Below are positions 30,521 to 42,823 of a DNA stretch of 64,000 nt, in pieces. This DNA comes from Ascarosepion bandense (taxonomy: Eukaryota > Mollusca > Cephalopoda > Sepiida > Sepiidae). The stretch spans positions 1,402,501 through 1,466,500 of the forward strand of contig JBBBDQ010001454.1 in assembly GCA_037127315.1 (NCBI GenBank), written 5' to 3'. The notes under the pieces were generated by a model. That model was not told the origin of the DNA, made no database searches, and worked only from the letters and a program-made list of their open reading frames with translations. The position numbers were made by a program, and so were the translations under genes. The first letter of the stretch is position 1. Every line of letters begins with the position of its first letter.

Positions 30521-31460
30521 TGAATATAGCAAAGAAGATGAGATCAACAGTCCGAACAATGTAAATAGTGTAAATGCCAATGTTCGAGCATTTTTCTTTA
30601 TAGTTTAAAATAATACCTTAATTGTATAATATCTTAGTGAGAAACGAACTCTGTAGAAATTACTATGGCAAAAGAGATTAACTTTGAGAAAATCGCCCAA
30701 GAAAAGGCGATAACCTACTGAATCGGTTGTATCTGAGTTGACTGCCATCGAAATAAAAGAAAATTAATTCGTTGAAGATAATTGGAATGGTCCGAAGAGG
30801 CGTGGAACTTACTCCATTTAATGTTTATCGCTGGAATGCTCTTCTGTACAGAGAAAATTAAGTGATGAACCTTTGGGGCGACGTGTTATTTACGCATAGA
30901 AGAACATCGGCTGTGAAACGATGGTCAGTGAGTTCCTCTTACAAGCAATCGTTAATAAATTTCTTCAATACAACGATCCAGAGTTCGTTAGCGCCAATAG
31001 AAAAATCTATGTTTGTATATAAAAATCTAATGCAACTGGTATTATCTGCTTCAATCGTCTAATCTGAATGTATCACTTAGATTTATATATCAGAAATATA
31101 GACCTTTCTTTTCTGATTACCGTCCGCTAGAAGACCAAGCGATATGGTCTTTAAAAATAATTTTATCTCTTACTGCATAAATAAGTTGTATTCGAAATTT
31201 ACAATCACTTGTGATACAAAGTAATCAAATTCATTAAATAAGAAAAAATCGTTTTTTGCACTAATTTTTAAATGTTTTCAATGCTAGCTAAAGAAAAAAA
31301 TCAGCATTCGAAACGTTTGAAGTTCTTTCTTTCATCTGGACTCGAAGTTAAACGTTATCCCTTGTCATATAGACTGCAACTACTTCAAAATCTACGTCAA
31401 CGAACTTAGATCATTGGTGCCCTCTCCCCTAGAATTTACTTGTGCAACCAAACTAGCAAC
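30521..31460. other. No gene seen
   Basis: Intergenic. A 66-codon frame at 30862 has no recognisable motif. Confidence 0.5.
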
Positions 31461-31499
31461 TTCACAGTTGAATCAATCAAATGCAGGCGACATTTCTAC

Positions 31500-31840
31500 C
31501 CCACAGCTACTTTTCTCGCACTTCCCGCCGGTGGAACTCTCTTCCATATACTTGCTTTCCTGACAGCTACAACCTCCAGGAATTTACATGCAATGTCAAT
31601 TCTCATCTCTTATCCACTTGACTCCAGTCCTTTCTACATCACCCCGGGTATATTGTTCTTTTACTTTCTCTCTACCTTTGCAATTGTCCTTATTCCTGTG
31701 TTCCCATCATTCTCTTGCCCTTTCTCTGACACCCATTGGTTCATATTTCTCTTCACTCTCCTCCTGCCTTTTATGTGGCCGCCTGATCACCAGTGGCGGT
31801 ACCGCCATGCTTGGAGTGAAACGATTAAACAAAATTAAAA
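31500..31840 (+). pseudogene. LINE 3' end (CR1/jockey-like tail), copy 1
   Basis: Bases 31519-31623 encode RTSRRWNSLPYTCFPDSYNL and QEFTCNVNSHLLST then a stop. The WNSLP..CFP.SYNLQ.FK..VN.HLL block is the usual C terminus of jockey/CR1-type LINE proteins. A pyrimidine-rich 3' UTR follows, ending GTGGCGGTACCGCCATGC and an A-rich tail at about 31835-31855. Related tails are at 33548-33820 and 56435-56680. The longer track frames here are shadows. Confidence 0.8.
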
Positions 31841-31855
31841 GAAAAAAAATGCAAT

Positions 31856-32810
31856 GACAGCCCATTCTATAAACTTAAATAAGAAAATAAACGTATTTTA
31901 TGTGATTGAGTTTTTGGAAGAAATCAATAAGGACTCATAGTAAGTAAATATGACGAGGCCCTTTGATAGACAAAGAATCGACGAAAACAGGTTTGAATCT
32001 CATCTTAGACTTTTTATGTTTGTTTCGATTTAATATCCTCAAGAGAAATACACATTCACCATCTTGATAAACATCCCGTCACTAGTATGACATGTTGGTC
32101 GACAGAGAAGTGAATGGTTGAGGGAACCAATGAGAAAACTAATGAGGAAACTAATACCATAATTAAGTTACTTTCTTAATCTGTATATATTGATTGTAAG
32201 TGGGCAGCGATTTTTCATTTAAATACCAACGGAAGTTCTTTGTTGAGAACTTATTTATTTTTGTTATGTTTGGTCCATTGTCTGAATACTTAGATATTGG
32301 ACAAAAAATATTGAAACTTGCATGGGAAATTATATATATATATAAATTATATTTTTCTAGATTACGAGTTTCGTCCTGTTTTTATAGCCTATATGAGAGC
32401 AATTTTTTTATTTAACTTATTTATTTCTCATTTTATTTTTTGCTTTGTTTTTTTTTTTAATTTTTAACTAATGTAATAAAAGTGTTTTTTGTATCTACAT
32501 CTTGAGATGAATCTTGGTCGTTTATTCTGTAATTTGTTTTGGTCTGGAAAGGTAATTGTAGTTATTTTCTCCTCCAGACAGAGTTTACAGTTTTGGGAGT
32601 TATTGTCGATGGCTTATGCTTATTTTTCATGTTATTTTTAGTGTGACTTGGTTTTTGATTTTAATTTTCCATATATATTTAGAAAGCATTATGCTGTTCG
32701 CGTATTGAGGCTGTGAAACTGGCAATCTTCCGCACTATGACAAAATATGACAAATTGCACATACTCACCACACGCACATAGACATATGTGTGTATGTACA
32801 TTATGTAAAA

Positions 32811-32814
<4 letters not shown>
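31856..32814. other. No gene seen
   Basis: AT-rich intergenic DNA with T-tracts near 32440. Confidence 0.5.
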
Positions 32815-32890
<76 letters not shown>

Positions 32891-32894
32891 GTGA
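32815..32894. repeat. (TA)n-(TG)n compound microsatellite
   Basis: TA at 32815-32852, TG at 32853-32894. Confidence 0.95.
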
Positions 32895-33017
32895 AAAGTG
32901 TGTGCATATCATTAGATACATAAATAAATATGCAATTTGTCATATATATTATATTATTTATATATTATATATGCGCGGTACTTATTTGAAAGCACTCAAT
33001 CTCAGTGATAGAGCTGT

Positions 33018-33136
33018 CATATTCATTTAGATAGGTGTCAGTATGTGACGCTGCGTTTCACGCTCTTCTGATCGTCTGACGATCGCAAGAGCGTGAAACT
33101 CAGGGTCACAAACTCACACCTATCTATATGAATATA
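33018..33136. repeat. Short palindrome, about 59-bp arms
   Basis: CATATTCATTTAGATAGGTGT, GTGAC.C, GTTTCACGCTCTT and GATCGTC are mirrored as GACGATC, AAGAGCGTGAAAC, GGTCAC, ACACCTATCTATATGAATAT. Centre near 33077. MITE-like or hairpin RNA; no ORF. Confidence 0.85.
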
Positions 33137-33547
33137 TATATATATTAAATATTTCGTAAATAGAATTAGTTCGTATGGTACTATTATATTATCAAAACAA
33201 AAATTCACTTTCGGGCGAGAAAATTCTTCTTTCACATTTATAAATCTTCCATACGTACCATATCTGGCTGGGTGCTCCTGCTATTCACCTTGAGGTTCTG
33301 GACAAAAACCAGAATAGGATTTGCAATGTAGTCGATCTTGACTGAGCTGCTTGCCTTCACTCACTTTTTCATCGACGTGATATGGATTTTTTCTGTCTTT
33401 TCTACAAATATTTTCATGGCAACTGCTGTGATGACCTTTTTTTTTACCTTGTTCTTCGGCCACATGAATTTAAGCATGCTAGTAGATTGGCATCCAAATC
33501 CCACCATTTTACAGTTGAAATAGATAAATTTAAGCACCTTTTCTACT

Positions 33548-33820
33548 GAAAGTTTTTTTCTCGCACTTCCCGTCTGTAGAAACCTCTTCGTTTACTTGCT
33601 TTCCTGATAACTACAATCTCCAAAAGTTTAAATGCAACTGCAATTGTCATTCTATCTCCTTGATTCTAATCCACCTCTTATCTTTTCTTCGAAACCCTTT
33701 GTACCTTGTTTTTCTCACACTGTATTCCCTGCGAACCAGCGGCGTCCCTTCCTCGCACGACAAAGCACTTGGCAGTTTCAGCATGTTTTATTAGTTGTTA
33801 GATTTATTAGAAAAAGTTGA
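33548..33820 (+). pseudogene. LINE 3' end (CR1/jockey-like tail), copy 2
   Basis: RTSRL, then after a frameshift CFPDNYNLQKFKCNCNCHS, and a 3' UTR with CAGCGGCGTCCCTTCCTCGC matching CAG.GACGGCCCTG in copy 3. Same family as 31500-31840. Confidence 0.75.
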
Positions 33821-33856
33821 ATTTTGATGTTATGATGCAAAACTTTTTACTTTAAT

Positions 33857-34170
33857 CAGTCAGTTAAGTGCTATACATGATACACGCTTTGGGTGATCAT
33901 GTATCAAAAGATACATGATTGACTAGGCAGAAGATTATCCCGCAGTAGGTGGCTATTGCTTTCTGCAGTAGAGTGGTTGCCAGCCAAGGCTATAGAAACC
34001 AGTCTGTCCAATTATTTAACTCATAACTGGAGAGAAGAGACGGATTAATACCTTTCACAAGACTATTTATGCGCAAGTGAATGCAAGGAATTCAACTGGT
34101 ATTCGAACTCGACACCCCGATTTGCCGTTCCGAGTCGATATCCACTGCACCACAACGCACATCCAGGCAC
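33857..34170 (-). mobile_element. SINE-A copy 5
   Basis: Complete block order: tail at 33857 (CAGTCAGTTAAGTG, ATGATACACGCTT), CCCGCAGTAGG, GTTGCCAGCCAAGGCTATAGA body, B-box GAGTTCGAATACC near 34100 and head GTGGTGCAGTGGATATCGAC at about 34130-34150. Confidence 0.9.
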
Positions 34171-34329
34171 TACAACGTATTTTCACTTTATTTTAATAAG
34201 AAGGTAATAAAATCATGAAGAATAGAGTAACAATTATAATAGAACAAATAATACAAATATATAAGACATTGAAGTATTTACATCTTCAATCTAATACCCA
34301 CTGATTTTGTCAAATGTTTTTAAATGTAA

Positions 34330-34720
34330 TATATATAACCGTTCGCTTTCTAACCATGGGACCCGGGTTCGAATCTCACCATGGTCAATTTGTCCGAAAG
34401 TGACTTCTTGATGTTATCGATCTGAAGGAGGCGATCCCAGCTTGTAACACCTTTGAAAAGTGTCTAGAAACCATATCACTAGTTGATCCAAGCCTTGTAA
34501 GTGAAATAGGGTAGACAGAACAATTTGGGGAGCCGTCAACGGTTGTGCTAGCACGAAATTACAAGTCAATTTGACCGAGAGTTTAAGTTGCTGGCCTTGT
34601 TCAGTTTGCTGATCACGCTAGATAACCTGCTCTCTCCAGCATAGTTGCAGTGTAAACCATAGGTGTGGCTCTCTGTCAAGACTTGTGTGGTATGGTGCAG
34701 AGTCCTGTTGTTAGACATAG
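34330..34720 (+). mobile_element. SINE-C copy 1 (tRNA-Ser/Leu-like head)
   Basis: GTTCGCTTTCTAACCATGGG and GGGTTCGAATCTC are the remnant tRNA head; the body has CAATTTGTCCGAAAGTGACTTCTTGATGTT, GAGGCGATCC, CTAGATAACCTGCTCTCTCC. It faces an inverted relative at 35085-35436. Confidence 0.8.
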
Positions 34721-35084
34721 GGTTTTCTAGTAGCCATCCTCTTGACCCAGGGCATCACTACTTCTTCAAAGCACTTGATATAGGTATTCGTTTTGAGCCT
34801 GTGTCTGTTGCTAACAAATTCGATAGTTTTATTTTTGTTGTTATCAGACCAATCAGATAAGTTTTCCGAGCTGCCATACCTTCGTAATCACCATTAGACT
34901 CATCCAGCTCCTTTCGAATCCGCCTAACCACCCTGAAATGTTCGTATTAGAGCTTGTGGCACTAAACAGTATAGCATGTCGTTTCTAAATTTCGCGAGGA
35001 GTGAATTGCATCATGGTGCTACTTTCTCACGGAGGGTACCCAACTGACTCTAGTATACTGTACAGACGACAACATTAAAAACAA

Positions 35085-35436
35085 AAACGCACTGCTCAGA
35101 CACACTATGCTGAGTAGACCTTAGTTACAGTTTCTGGGATAAAGCGTGTTATCTAGCATGAACAGCAGCCTGAACAAGGACGTTCAAACGGTCATGATGA
35201 CTTGTGACTTCTAGCTAGCCCTCCTTTAAGCTATCTATCCAATTTCACTTACAAGAATCAATCCGTGATATGGCTTTCAAGCATTTTCCAAAGTTGTCGC
35301 ACGCTTGGATCGCCTCTTTCAGACCAATAACATCAAGAAGTCACCTTCGTAACAAATTGACCATAGTGAGATTCGAACCCATTCTTCATGGTCGGAAAGT
35401 GAACGTTCTAACCACTCGGCCACGTGCCCATCAATT
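35085..35436 (-). mobile_element. SINE-C copy 2, complete head
   Basis: On the minus strand the head is GGGCACGTGGCCGAGTGGTT (box A) followed by GGGTTCGAATCTC (box B), with tRNA Ser/Leu-like spacing. The body matches copy 1 (AAGGTGACTTCTTGATGTTAT, GAGGCGATCC, CTTGTAAGTGAAAT) and the tail carries ACTGTAACTAAGGTCTACTCAG. Confidence 0.85.
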
Positions 35437-35444
35437 CTTAATTA

Positions 35445-35446
<2 letters not shown>

Positions 35447-35518
<72 letters not shown>
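35447..35518. repeat. (GATA)n microsatellite
   Basis: About eighteen GATA units next to the SINE-C head. Confidence 0.95.
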
Positions 35519-35519
<1 letters not shown>

Positions 35520-36393
35520 TGAACTGACTTATATCCAGATACATAGATGCACAATCATTACTCAACGGAGGTTAATAATATTGATAAAAAAAATAATAAT
35601 ATGAGTAATGTTATACTGAAGCCGTGGGGAGATGGTTAATGTTTATTAATTCGGCCTTGTGTGAAACATAACTGAACTTCCTACAGCTTAGGTTTTATTC
35701 ATTTTTATCAGAAGGTTCGCGGCAGGTTGAAATGTGTGGATTTGTGGAAAAATAAAAATATACATTTTGTATGTAAAATAGAAATTTATTGATGAAAAGG
35801 ATAACATGAATTGTAGAAGTTAATGTTCAATGAGAACGTTAAGGGTATCAAGAGTTGTAGAAATGTTCGTAGTAGTAACTTGTTGAAAAGCGTTTATGCG
35901 TACGTATGTATATACGTATGAGCGTTTGTTGGGGTAGGAGTGCTTTTGAAGTATTCACTCAGTCTTAAAATGTCCGTTTGTTATCAAGTATAAGATGAGG
36001 CATATGGGAATGTTGAGAATGGAGAAGAAGTAAAAGGAATCAGCACACGAGAAAGAAGAAGAAAGAGAACGAATAGGCGAAGCAACCTTGAGTCCGGATC
36101 GACTAGAAATTGTTCCCACCTGACTGACTGACTGTTTTTTCGCACTGAATCGCTAACTGTTTTTAGTCTTGCAAATCCTTTCCCTTGATCAGAAAATCAA
36201 TTTAATGTCTTATCGCAAAATCCGATTTTGACTTTTTCTTTAAGCCTGTAGTCAAACTTTTTTCTATTTGACAAAACCATTGTGAATTTTTGTAAAAGTG
36301 AAGAAAGTTTCTTTTAATTTTTAATTTCATATCCCCCACAATATATGTATGACCAGACTAAGATAGATAAACAGATATATAGACATGAACAGA

Positions 36394-36397
<4 letters not shown>
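35519..36397. other. No gene seen
   Basis: Intergenic. The phrase at 35620-35660 (GGGGAGATGGTTAA..ATTCGGCCTTGTG) reappears inverted near 57455-57485, so a further small repeat family is present. Confidence 0.5.
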
Positions 36398-36479
<82 letters not shown>

Positions 36480-36775
36480 CACTCTCACACCCTGATTGAG
36501 CACTCTGGAAGAATGGTAGACTTTGAAAAACAGTAGCTACTCTGGCATGAACGCATCGCTCATTCAGTAATGAATTAGAGCACTCTGGCTATTGGGCGTA
36601 TATAATGATAATATACACGCAAAAAAGTCTGCCTTCTTCTACCGAGCGCCCATAGCCCAGAGGTAGAATCGCCGACTGATGTCAATTCGGTCGGGTTTCA
36701 ATCCTGGATTAAAATCAATCGGAGTCTAACGTACTGATGAGCTGTGATACAGCGAAACAGATCTGTTTGCGGATG

Positions 36776-36824
<49 letters not shown>
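36398..36824 (+). mobile_element. SINE-B copy with intact hammerhead, between TA tracts
   Basis: After a TA tract (36398-36477) comes the body (CCCTGATTGAGCACTCTGG, AGTAATGAATTAGAGCACTC, GGGCGTATATAATG), a tRNA-like head (GCGCCCATAGCCCAGAGGTA as box A, GGGTTTCAATCC as box B), the hammerhead at 36723-36778 and a closing TA tract (36781-36824). Confidence 0.85.
36723..36778 (+). ncRNA. Hammerhead ribozyme, type I, in SINE-B
   Basis: AGTC-TAA-CGTA, CTGATGA (36734-36740), GCTGT-GAT-ACAGC, GAAA (36754-36757), CAGATCTG, TT, TGCG-GAT-GACT. Stem I is two 4-bp helices (CGTA/TGCG with one G-U, and AGTC/GACT) around an internal loop, as in natural fast hammerheads. Stem II is a perfect 5-bp hairpin. 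ACAGATCTGT is a 10-nt palindrome giving a dimeric stem III. The cleavage triplet is GUU, after 36767. Every invariant core base is present, so this is the best candidate for an active SINE ribozyme. Confidence 0.9.
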
Positions 36825-36828
<4 letters not shown>

Positions 36829-37654
36829 AAATAGATAGATATGAACCGACTGAGACAGTCAGATTCACAATCAATACTTAATCGAGGTTAATATTAAGAA
36901 AAATAATATTATGAATAAAGTTATATATGTATGATTAGACTGCGGTAGATAGATAGATAGATAGGTAGATAGATAGATGTTGATCAAAATAAATACTAAC
37001 GCTCAGATATATTTTTAATATATTTTTAAACAATCTCTTTATTCAACTTAATAGAATAACACCAATACCTTTAAAATGATTTAAAGACAATCAGTAATCC
37101 TCCATCAGTTTTAGAAAAAAATTATGAGAATTTGAATGAAAGAAGAAAAATCGCAGAAAAGAGAAATATTTGTTTGATAATACTATATTTGGCAGAAACT
37201 CATAGGCAAAAATAACGCTAGTAATAAAAGCACAATAATGATGCCAAATGTAATAAATTCTTTTAAGTAAACACAATATCATTTTAATTGAATAAAGTGT
37301 TATTTTTATTATTTACACCTTTCTTCTTATTATGTTGCTATTATTATATTTCGTTCATTTGCATGCCCACACCAACTTTCTGGTGCCAGAAACTGAATAA
37401 ATATAACTCCTCTCAAGCTTAAGAATCCTTCTCAGTTTCCTTGTAGATCGCAGTAACGCCGTGCTCAATGGCAACATTTCCTGTTGCCCTTTTATTTTTG
37501 TCACTATTCCAAGTGCTCCTACCTCTCGTGCTTCATAGTAACTCCGACCTAGGTCATGATTTTTTCTCCTTTTCCCTGCAAAGCCACCTGCACGAATTGG
37601 CAGGTCTTCCTTTTCTTATTTAAGGTTATTAGATACGTCTTCTCACAAATGTAG
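36825..37654. other. No gene seen
   Basis: Intergenic, with a (GATA)n patch at 36948-36978. Confidence 0.55.
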
Positions 37655-37950
37655 ACGTGCGTTGTTGTGCAGTGGATATCGGCTCGGAACGAGAAATCGG
37701 AGAGCCGAGTTCAAATTCCAGTTGAATTCGTTGCAGTCACTTACGAGCAAATATCCTTAGGAAAGGCATTAATCCGTGTCTTCTTTCTACAGCTACGGGT
37801 TAAATAGTCTCTATCTATGGCCACTGTTAGTAACCAGTCTAACGCAGTATGTAATGTTAACCTACTGCTGGAAAATTTGCTCAGTCAGTCAGGTCCCTTT
37901 CGAGAAATGAAAGCGCATATTACATATGACATTTATCTGACTGACTTCTC
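37655..37950 (+). mobile_element. SINE-A copy 6
   Basis: Head GCGTTGTTGTGCAGTGGATA, box B GAGTTCAAATTCC, body GGGTTAAATAG, AGTAACCAGTCTAACGCAG, tail CTCAGTCAGTCAGG. Plus orientation, nearly complete. Confidence 0.9.
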
Positions 37951-38284
37951 TCTAAATAATTGGACGTGGTCCGGATCTCAAAGGCTGATAGTGTTGTGTT
38001 GTTTTTATTATCTAGTATCCGTGTTGGTGTCATTTGTCTAGATTGAAAATAGACGGGCAGGTAGCACAATGGTTAAATGCGCAAAACGTAGAGTTGGTGT
38101 TCAAATTGCACTAATACCACTGGGAACTTGAATACATTTCTTCTTCAGGTTTGAGTAAAATAGTATACTAGACTGACACCTTTAGACTTAGTAAGGCAAC
38201 CATCCTAGTGAAAGGAAGACTAATTTTGAACCCGTATCCACACGCACTGCTTAAAGCGCGAGTAAAGCTCTATTTATATCGAAT

Positions 38285-39025
38285 CTTGCTCTGGCAGCAA
38301 TTCATGAAGGACTACAAATAAATTACAAGAAAACCCAGTGTATGGTCATCAGCAAACGGAGGAGCCCAAAATGCCAGTTACAGGTTGGGGGATACTAAAA
38401 TCAAGCAAGTACAAGAAATTTAAATACTTGGTAAGTGTTCTAATGGAAGACGGAAAGTGCGACACTGAGATCTGAAGGTGAATTGGAATAGACAAGGACG
38501 CATTCTAGAAGCTGAGCAGAGTATTAAGAGACAGGAAAATTTCGCTAGAAAAAAAGAAAAGAGTTCTGGATTGCTATGTCCTTCAATAAGGCAGTGAATG
38601 CTGGACAATATCATCAAAGATGAAAAAAATTGAGGCAACTGAAATGTGGTTCTACAGAAGGATGCTGCGAATATCATGGATCGGGCATGTGAGCAATGAT
38701 TAGGTTTTAGAAAGGATGGAAACGAAAAGGAAATTAATACTGAGCATCAGAAAGGATCAGGTGAAGTTCTCGGGACATGTGATGAGGAAGAAAGGCTTGG
38801 AGAATCTGATACTTTCAGGTCAGATAGAGGGAAAGAGAAACAGGGGAAGCAGCAGATTATATATCTGAAGTGCCTGAGCAGGTGGATGACAGGGAGGGGT
38901 TTGGGTGGGGTAATAGGAGAAAGCATCCTAAGAGCTACCAGGGATAAAGAGACATATAAAGCCATGATCGCCTATCTCCTGAAGGAACTTTGCACATAGA
39001 AGAAGAAGAAGTAGAAGAAGAAGAA
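38285..39025 (+). pseudogene. APE-type LINE 3' third with (AGA)n tail
   Basis: In frames broken by several indels: INYKKTQCMVISKRRSPKC (RT thumb), GKCDTEI, LEKKKRVLDCYV, GSECWTISSKMKKIEATEM-type block, WFYRRMLRISWIGHVSND, ERMETKRKLILSIRK, LENLILSGQIEGKRN, LSRWMTGRGLGG, ATRDKETYKAMIAYLLKEL and a stop, then AGAAGAAGAAG at 39000-39025. It is a 5'-truncated retrotransposition product of the same family as 62266-64000. The A-rich trinucleotide tail marks its 3' end. Confidence 0.88.
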
Positions 39026-39429
39026 AACCTTTAATCATCAATTCTGACGAAAGAACGGGCCCCCAGTTGTGTATTCACTTAATCACATAAATTCTACTTA
39101 CGCTTACGCCATCACTTTTAAGGAAAGGTCATCATTCGGAGTATTTTTAATAATCTAAATTTTTATAATGAGTCGCATTCTGTAAGCTAAAAACAAACCC
39201 CTCGGTCTCGTATTAGTCAGTACCAAGCAGCTAAACTGTACGCGCTCACAACATGTAAGCATACTTCAAAATTCATTCACAGATTTATATGACAAACATA
39301 CTTCCCTGTAGAAATTTTAAGTCTTTAAAGGGATTCGTTTTATATACTTTTTAAAACTATGACCAGCATTACCTTTCAGTAATGTTTCATTTTTCTGTAT
39401 TATTCAGCTGTTTAATGATAGACGTGTAT

Positions 39430-39935
39430 TGAGGGATATTAAGTATTATGAACCAACTAGAATAGGAACATTTCATTGGAAAAAAAGAGTACTGAACTGT
39501 TACATGATATCTGTCCTCCTGTATGGCAGCGAATGCTGGACAATGTCCTCAAAGATAAAGAAGAGACTTGAAGCAACAGAAATGGGGTCCTACAGAAGGA
39601 TGCTGAGGGTATCAGTCCGAATATGAGGGTAACGACAAGGTTTTAAGGAGAATTGAAACAAAAAGGAAACTTATACTTAACATCAGGAAGGGGCAGTTGA
39701 AGTTTCTTGGGTACGTAATGACGAAGGAGCGTTTGGAGAATCTGATACTCAAAGGGTAGAGAGAGAGAAAGAGGGACATGGGAAAACAGTGCGTGACATA
39801 TTTGATGGGCTTAATAAAAGGGATGACAGAGCAGGGTTTTTGTGAAATAAGTCAAAATTAATTAAGAGATAGGAGGCATAGAAAAATGTGGAGAGTCATT
39901 ATTGCCTACGTCCTGAAGCGACGTGGCAGATAAAA
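39430..39935 (+). pseudogene. APE-type LINE 3' end, second copy
   Basis: The frame at 39429-39626 reads VLNCYMISVLLYGSECWTMS, KRLEATEMGSYRRMLRVS; beyond it KRKLILNIRKGQLKFLGYVM, LENLILK, and a decayed MTEQ.. end. Same family and strand as the copy 400 bp upstream, but starting further 3'. Confidence 0.85.
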
Positions 39936-41254
39936 AACAAATAATGATCAATGTTGCCGGTACTTCATCATAATAATTTTTTTAAGTAGTTATATGACTG
40001 AGTACGACGAATTTGTTTATCAGTTGCCTGTTCCTTAACCAGTCGGCCATGTCTCCTAGGGACTAAGGCACTGTGTCTGTGTTTAAGAGTGAGTATAGTA
40101 GGAGAACATGATAGCTGCATCTCAAGAACATTGGAGTGTTCTAATTTTAATAGATGAGATAGACAAGTCGATTTAGGGATCACATATATATGAGAACACC
40201 ATTATTAGGAGACATTATTCGGAGGCATTTTGAGCAGACTGGCTTATCTGATCTGAAGGAATTTCTAACTGGACCTAGTCTGCTATCTCATGCACTGTTT
40301 TTTATCAAAACCTGATACTCTGTCACGCATATTTGGCTGTGATGCATGTAGCTGGTATACTCTTATAAAACTGATTCTCAAGATGAGTATTCTTTTATAA
40401 GTATGCCTCTCAATTGATAGGAACTCCAACTTAACAATGTTAAATAACTTTCTAAAAAAATTACTTCAGATTCCACGTAAAAAAAAGTAAAGTATTACCA
40501 TAGAAAATCAGGAAAATTACAAGCAATAATATTAAGACTTTATATAAGTTCTCGCTGTTTTCCAACAGATGGCGTTCCCAGAACTACGTGCGTGTAGTTT
40601 CAGATGGTAACGCATCTACATGGAATTACTATACGCAAACTTAAATCCAATGTATGTCATTTCACTGAAGTGTAAACAACTTTGTTTTTCATAGTGTTAA
40701 ACCTAAGATCTCGTGCCAAAGAAAGTGTATTTGCAGAGAATTTTACTGCACTGCTTTATTCAAAACAAATTTGCAGCTAAGGCCTACCGAGATCTGTCAG
40801 AAGCAAATCAATGTAGTAAGCATCAACTGAAAGTTGTGTCCTTTGTTGGTGGTGCTTCCGCAACTATTTCTAGGAATCTCTCTGCTTTGTAGGACTTCTT
40901 GGAGATATCTGATATCATTGGGAGATCGCATATGACAGCACTGTTTGGAAAAATGTATGTTGTAAGTAAAATCGTTCTGTCTCTATCCTACTAGAAAACA
41001 TTGATATATGACCATCATCACACGGCAGAGGACCCTGAATAAGAAAATCGTTTGAATAAATAATATCAAGGAGAAACGCTAGATAGAAATGATCAGCTCA
41101 GGGAAAATTATAGCCTCGGGTAGTGAGAGTTGGGATAAAATTACGTTACTGGAGGCTCAAGCTTTGCATTCATATGTATCGCAGTCTTTTTAGGATATTT
41201 TTTGGAAAATGGTAATGGTTTTGCTAACAGTTTCCTTTTAAGGAATTATTTGGT
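39936..41254. other. No gene seen
   Basis: Ordinary intergenic complexity; no motif or repeat match I can support. Confidence 0.5.
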
Positions 41255-41525
41255 CATCAGTAATGAGGCAGTTTGTGTTTCTTTCTGTTCACCGTTATAA
41301 AATTTTTCTTTTAAAACATATTTTTAAGGAAAAAAGGTTTGTCAGGTTCAAAAGCTTTTACAGCTCTTTGAGGGGTTTTTGTTTTAAACATTTGTTTAAA
41401 ATAATGTGGAACATTAACATCATATTATTTCATTATTTTTTCTTAGAGTTACATGTGCTATCCATTTTAGTTATTGCTACTGTTGATAGTCCTCAGTTGA
41501 TTTTTTCATTTATAAAACTGTACAG
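41255..41525 (+). repeat. Unclassified dispersed repeat, copy 2 (relative of 3525-3832)
   Basis: TTATAAAATTTTTCTTTTAAAAC, AAGGTTTGTCAGG, ATAATGTGG and GAGTTACATGTGCTATCCATTTTAGTTAT follow the same order as in 3525-3850. Confidence 0.5.
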
Positions 41526-42070
41526 TTAGCTGCATAACCTATTCAGTAATTGATTTATTTTTCTGGATTATGAAAAAAACCGCAAAAGTTTGAACTTTAG
41601 GGATATTTCATTGATATTTCAATAAAAATGGCTTCATTGGTCCAAGCATAGTAGAATTTTTCTATAGTTTTCTATATTTTTTAAATTTCTATTGCATTAT
41701 TTATTTTATCAAATGCATTTCTTCTTGTTGCTCATGTGATTTTAACTTCAGAGGATGCGATGCTTTCAGCTCTTGGTTCCATGTTCTTATTTAACTCGCT
41801 GAAACGGAAATATATTGAGGAAATATCAGTACGAAAATATACGTATTGTAATATAGAATTATACGTATTGATGTAAATTTTGGCATATCTAGTTGGAACA
41901 ATATGCGTAGGAGTATACCTCAATACTAGCACGCCCCACACATTAAGGAAAAAATAATCACTTACAAAAACTAATATATAAATGTATGTGTAACTATACA
42001 TAGGTGAACACATCTATGTTTTTAATGTATATATTATTCGTATTTCTCAGATAGATAAATAATAAGCGGA

Positions 42071-42071
<1 letters not shown>

Positions 42072-42156
<85 letters not shown>

Positions 42157-42232
42157 GAGCAGATTGAGATGGATAGATAATGAGCAGGCTAAGGTACATA
42201 GAAGCATAAGCTGATCATGAGCAGACTGAGAC

Positions 42233-42273
<41 letters not shown>

Positions 42274-42275
42274 GT
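42072..42275. repeat. (TA)n and (GATA)n tracts with GAGCAGA-rich DNA
   Basis: TA at 42072-42110, GATA at 42110-42153, repeated ATGAGCAGACTGAGA phrases, and TA at 42234-42270. Confidence 0.9.
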
Positions 42276-42296
42276 GTATTTTGGCAGCATGTTTTC

Positions 42297-42580
42297 ATTA
42301 ATGCAGGTTTCATTGAATAATATAGACAAGTTTTGTCTATTAATTTTGTGTATGATCCGTTCGTACCATCTGATATACTTGATGGTAATATCGTTGAAAG
42401 ATAACAAAAAATCACAGTCAAGGTGGTGATAGTGTATTGGCCCAACACACTATCACCACCTTGACTGATTTTTGTTATCTTTCAACGATATTACCATCAA
42501 GTATATCAGACGGTACGAACGGATCATACACAAAATTAATAGACAAAACTGGCCTATATTATTCAATGAAACCTGCATTA

Positions 42581-42582
<2 letters not shown>
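42297..42582. repeat. Near-perfect 286-bp palindrome (arms about 142 bp)
   Basis: From ATTAATGCAGGTTTCATTGAA to AATGAAACCTGCATTAAT, each arm mirrors the other with very few mismatches and almost no spacer (centre TTGG/CCCAA near 42440). Paired frames on the two strands reflect this symmetry. TA tracts flank both ends. Probably a MITE or foldback; very young judging by arm identity. Confidence 0.95.

Positions 42583-42823
<241 letters not shown>

Noticed and set aside
31440..31857. Two overlapping frames of 89 and 132 codons as a membrane-protein gene
   Set aside because: The hydrophobic text is the out-of-frame reading of a LINE C terminus and its pyrimidine-rich 3' UTR.
35447..35518. CRISPR-like array
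   Set aside because: Pure GATA microsatellite without spacers; no array of repeats and unique spacers exists in the window.
40560..40980. Possible transposase-like coding region
   Set aside because: Sequence complexity looks coding-like, but six-frame reading gives only short frames with no recognisable motif.
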